Assembly (NCBI GenBank): GCA_016841125.1
Contig: JAENZU010000196.1
Location: 1-6,731, forward strand
Direction: 5' to 3'
DNA: 6,731 bases
Source of the DNA: Melioribacter sp.
GTDB taxonomy: Bacteria; Bacteroidota; Ignavibacteria; Ignavibacteriales; Melioribacteraceae
Positions 6,582 through 6,731 of the stretch are shown here, in pieces (the stretch's first letter is position 1; each line of letters starts with the position of its first letter). The notes under the pieces were generated by a model. The model was not told where the DNA came from. It did no database searches and saw nothing but the letters and a program-made list of their open reading frames with translations. A program made the translations under genes and the position numbers.

Positions 6582-6731
6582 ATGTTAACAGTACTTGAGT
6601 CCATACAACTATCCACCGAGTATTTGAGCAGTAAAGGTATTGAATCTGCCCGTACCAATGCAGAATTGCTATTGGCTGAAATATTAGATTGTAAACGTCT
6701 CGATCTTTATTTATCATTTGATAGACCTTTG
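6582..6731 (+). CDS. prmC: Peptide chain release factor N5-glutamine methyltransferase, N-terminal part
   Basis: The frame from the ATG at 6582 is open for 50 codons to the window's end. It reads MLTVLESIQLSTEYLSSKGI, then ESARTNAELLLAEIL and RLDLYLSFDRPL, the small helical N-terminal domain of PrmC (HemK), which methylates the glutamine of the GGQ motif in release factors. The pattern of a helix, a glycine turn, then (S/P)xRxxAExLLxxxL and LxxxxxxPL is characteristic. The S-adenosylmethionine domain and the NPPY catalytic motif lie beyond the right edge. There is no clear Shine-Dalgarno before the ATG. The gene is after the terminator and functionally unrelated to the oxidase, so it is probably a separate transcript. 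The 91-nt gap (6491-6581) is very AT-rich and likely holds its promoter, but I cannot pick one site with confidence. Confidence 0.85.
   Translation, partial: MLTVLESIQLSTEYLSSKGIESARTNAELLLAEILDCKRLDLYLSFDRPL

Overview
The window is an AT-rich bacterial stretch holding one co-directional (+ strand) respiratory operon. It encodes an aerobic haem-copper oxidase of the caa3 type (a cytochrome c oxidase with a haem-c domain fused to subunit II), plus maturation genes. An intrinsic terminator ends the operon, and the start of an unrelated gene, prmC, follows. AT-rich DNA, recognisable Shine-Dalgarno sites before most genes, an A2-type oxidase and the style of the PrmC N-terminus suggest the Bacteroidota/Chlorobiota/Ignavibacteriota group, possibly an ignavibacterial lineage. 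That placement is inference from sequence style, not a database result.

Layout: (1) 1-664, a SCO1/SenC-family copper-delivery protein, cut at its 5' end by the window edge; (2) 671-2314 ctaD, oxidase subunit I; (3) 2301-2930 ctaE, subunit III, overlapping ctaD by 14 nt; (4) 2938-3240 ctaF, small subunit IV; (5) 3248-4192 ctaC, subunit II with the CuA domain and a C-terminal cytochrome c domain; (6) 4203-5066 ctaB, haem O synthase, apparently with a TTG start; (7) 5089-6438, a 449-residue protein with about eight membrane helices and a C-terminal monohaem cytochrome c domain, which I cannot assign to a named family; (8) 6467-6490, a Rho-independent terminator; (9) 6582-6731, the first 50 codons of prmC, running off the right edge.

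How the genes fit together: the SCO protein would help metallate the copper site (CuA) of subunit II, and CtaB makes haem O, the precursor of the haem A used by subunit I. CtaD/E/F/C form the oxidase. Electrons should pass from a donor to the haem c of subunit II, then CuA, haem a and the haem a3-CuB site. Haem A synthase (ctaA) is not in the window. The unnamed membrane-anchored cytochrome c is the last gene before the terminator, so it is a good candidate for a dedicated electron donor or accessory subunit. It is the least explained part of the window.

Subunit I has the YSHP form of helix VI and lacks the usual D-channel glutamate, which marks an A2-type oxidase. Subunit II is encoded after subunits I, III and IV instead of before subunit I. 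No mobile elements, CRISPR arrays, RNA genes or gene-free stretches over 300 bases were seen.
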